A stretch of DNA of 5,806 bases from Chthoniobacter sp. (GTDB taxonomy: Bacteria; Verrucomicrobiota; Verrucomicrobiia; Chthoniobacterales; Chthoniobacteraceae). Made by a program: the position numbers and the translations under genes. This document shows, piece by piece, positions 5,165 to 5,806 of this stretch. Location of the stretch: the NCBI GenBank assembly GCA_025352865.1, contig JANXSB010000596.1, positions 1-5,806 on the forward strand, in the 5' to 3' direction. Under the pieces are notes generated by a model. That model was not told the DNA's origin, ran no database searches, and worked only from the letters and a program-made list of their open reading frames with translations. Position 1 is the stretch's first letter, and each line of letters starts with the position of its first letter.

Positions 5165-5550
5165 GGGTGGTGGTCAGTGGGCGTGTGCCGGGTTGTTTGT
5201 GCCTGTTACCAAAGTGGGGCTCTGGGCACGCAGATGGTAGCTAAAAACAGTCAGGTCGCAGGTTAAACGCTCCGACGCTCCGACGCTTGGGGCGCAGTGC
5301 GGGTTCCGATTCCTGACGCTGTTTCCGGGGGGGGCGTTTTCACAAGACAGTTGGGTTAGTGCAGGATGACGCGGGCGGCGTCAATGACGGTTTTCCACCC
5401 CCAAGGGCTTCTCCCCGCCGCCGTGAAAAAGAACCAACCCCGAACCGCACGGTAACAATTCCATAACACGGGCGCGCGAGTCTGCCTGCATCACCAGCCG
5501 CATTCCGCGGATGGCGAAAACCAAAACCAAAAAAAGAAAGACCCCAAAAC
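5165..5550. other. divergent intergenic region
   Basis: This 386-base stretch separates the minus-strand PEP-CTERM gene from the plus-strand prepilin gene and should contain promoters for both, but I see no strong -35/-10 pair on either strand. It holds an 8-base tandem duplication with a partial third copy (CGCTCCGA at 5268-5275 and 5276-5283, then CGCT), a run of eight G at 5327-5334, and an A-rich purine leader at about 5517-5549 just before the prepilin ATG. No RNA gene or convincing coding frame was found. Confidence 0.55.
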
Positions 5551-5806
5551 ATGAAAGCAACCAGCACCCGCGCGGCGTTCACGCTCATCGAGCTCCTCGT
5601 CGTCATCACCATCATCGGCATCCTCGCCGGCTTCGCCGTGCCCGTTTACCAGCGGATCATCATGAATGGCAAACAGGCCAACGCCCTCAACAACGCGCGC
5701 CAGATCGGACTCGGCCTGCGCCTTTACTCCAATGACTACGACGGCAACTACCCGACGAAAAAGAACAGCTACGGCGAGGAGATCAAGACATCGTTCGAGG
5801 TCTTGA
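5551..5806 (+). CDS. prepilin-type type II secretion/type IV pilin-like protein (3' end beyond window)
   Basis: The frame is open from ATG 5551 to the window edge, 85 whole codons. MKATSTRAA is a short basic leader; the cleavage/methylation motif FTLIELLVVITIIGILAG starts at F10, with the invariant glutamate at mature position +5 (E14). The hydrophobic helix (about 12-33) acts both as membrane anchor and as filament core. ARQIGLGLRLYSNDYDGNYP (about 49-68) is a block I associate with the many pseudopilin-like proteins of Verrucomicrobiota and Planctomycetota. Prepilin peptidase would cut before F10, where the preceding residue is alanine rather than the usual glycine. The role would be assembly into a pseudopilus, a pilus or a related envelope structure. 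The ATG follows an A-rich leader with no clear Shine-Dalgarno. Confidence 0.9.
   Translation, partial: MKATSTRAAFTLIELLVVITIIGILAGFAVPVYQRIIMNGKQANALNNARQIGLGLRLYSNDYDGNYPTKKNSYGEEIKTSFEVL

Noticed and set aside
5327..5334. Run of eight G as a phase-variable tract
   Set aside because: It is not inside a gene or a recognisable promoter spacer, so there is no support for a switching role.
5511..5735. Basic 74-codon frame starting MAKTKTKKRK that overlaps the prepilin start
   Set aside because: After the lysine-rich start it becomes Arg/His-rich shadow sequence of the prepilin gene. Only the prepilin frame has a recognisable product.

Overview
The window looks like a chromosomal piece of a GC-rich member of the Planctomycetota-Verrucomicrobiota-Chlamydiota group, most likely Verrucomicrobiota. 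The evidence is a combination: a protein built of Gloeo/Verruco-type (GloVer) repeats that ends in a PEP-CTERM sorting signal, an exported DUF1080 protein, a TVP-type Gfo/Idh/MocA oxidoreductase, a prepilin with an AFTLIELLVV start, and no clear Shine-Dalgarno sequence before any gene. This assignment is inference; there is no rRNA or other phylogenetic marker here.

Layout. Bases 1-1217 (minus) hold an MFS transporter that runs off the left edge; 405 codons are visible. Bases 1218-1353 are intergenic and carry two facing arrays of a hexanucleotide (CTTAAT-like / ATTAAG-like). Bases 1354-2478 (minus) encode a cytoplasmic Gfo/Idh/MocA oxidoreductase. Bases 2479-2690 are a divergent promoter region, with a good sigma70-type promoter candidate for the oxidoreductase. 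Bases 2691-3641 (plus) encode a secreted DUF1080 (3-keto-glycoside hydrolase/lyase-like) protein. Facing it, 3688-4092 and 4089-4316 (minus) form a toxin-antitoxin pair: a small AF2212-like antitoxin and a PIN-domain ribonuclease with a 4-base overlap. Bases 4317-4547 are non-coding, with two REP-like palindromes and a terminator-like hairpin. Bases 4548-5164 (minus) are a GloVer/PEP-CTERM gene broken by one missing base near 5005. Bases 5165-5550 are a second divergent intergenic region. Bases 5551-5806 (plus) begin a type II secretion/type IV pilin-like gene that runs off the right edge.

How the genes may work together. The transporter, oxidoreductase and DUF1080 protein fit a sugar-catabolic locus. 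DUF1080 family members act on 3-keto-glycosides, and Gfo/Idh/MocA enzymes make or reduce 3-keto sugars. Because DUF1080 is exported and the oxidoreductase is not, a plausible order is extracytoplasmic cleavage of a 3-keto-glycoside, uptake by the MFS permease, then cytoplasmic reduction. Substrates are not readable from sequence.

The most unusual structural feature is an exact 24-base direct repeat (3632-3655 and 4489-4512). Each copy carries the same terminator-like hairpin just past the end of a minus-strand gene. The two copies bracket the toxin-antitoxin module and the palindromes, as if that roughly 0.86-kb block had been inserted between two originally convergent genes. I see no complete new defence or mobile system here.
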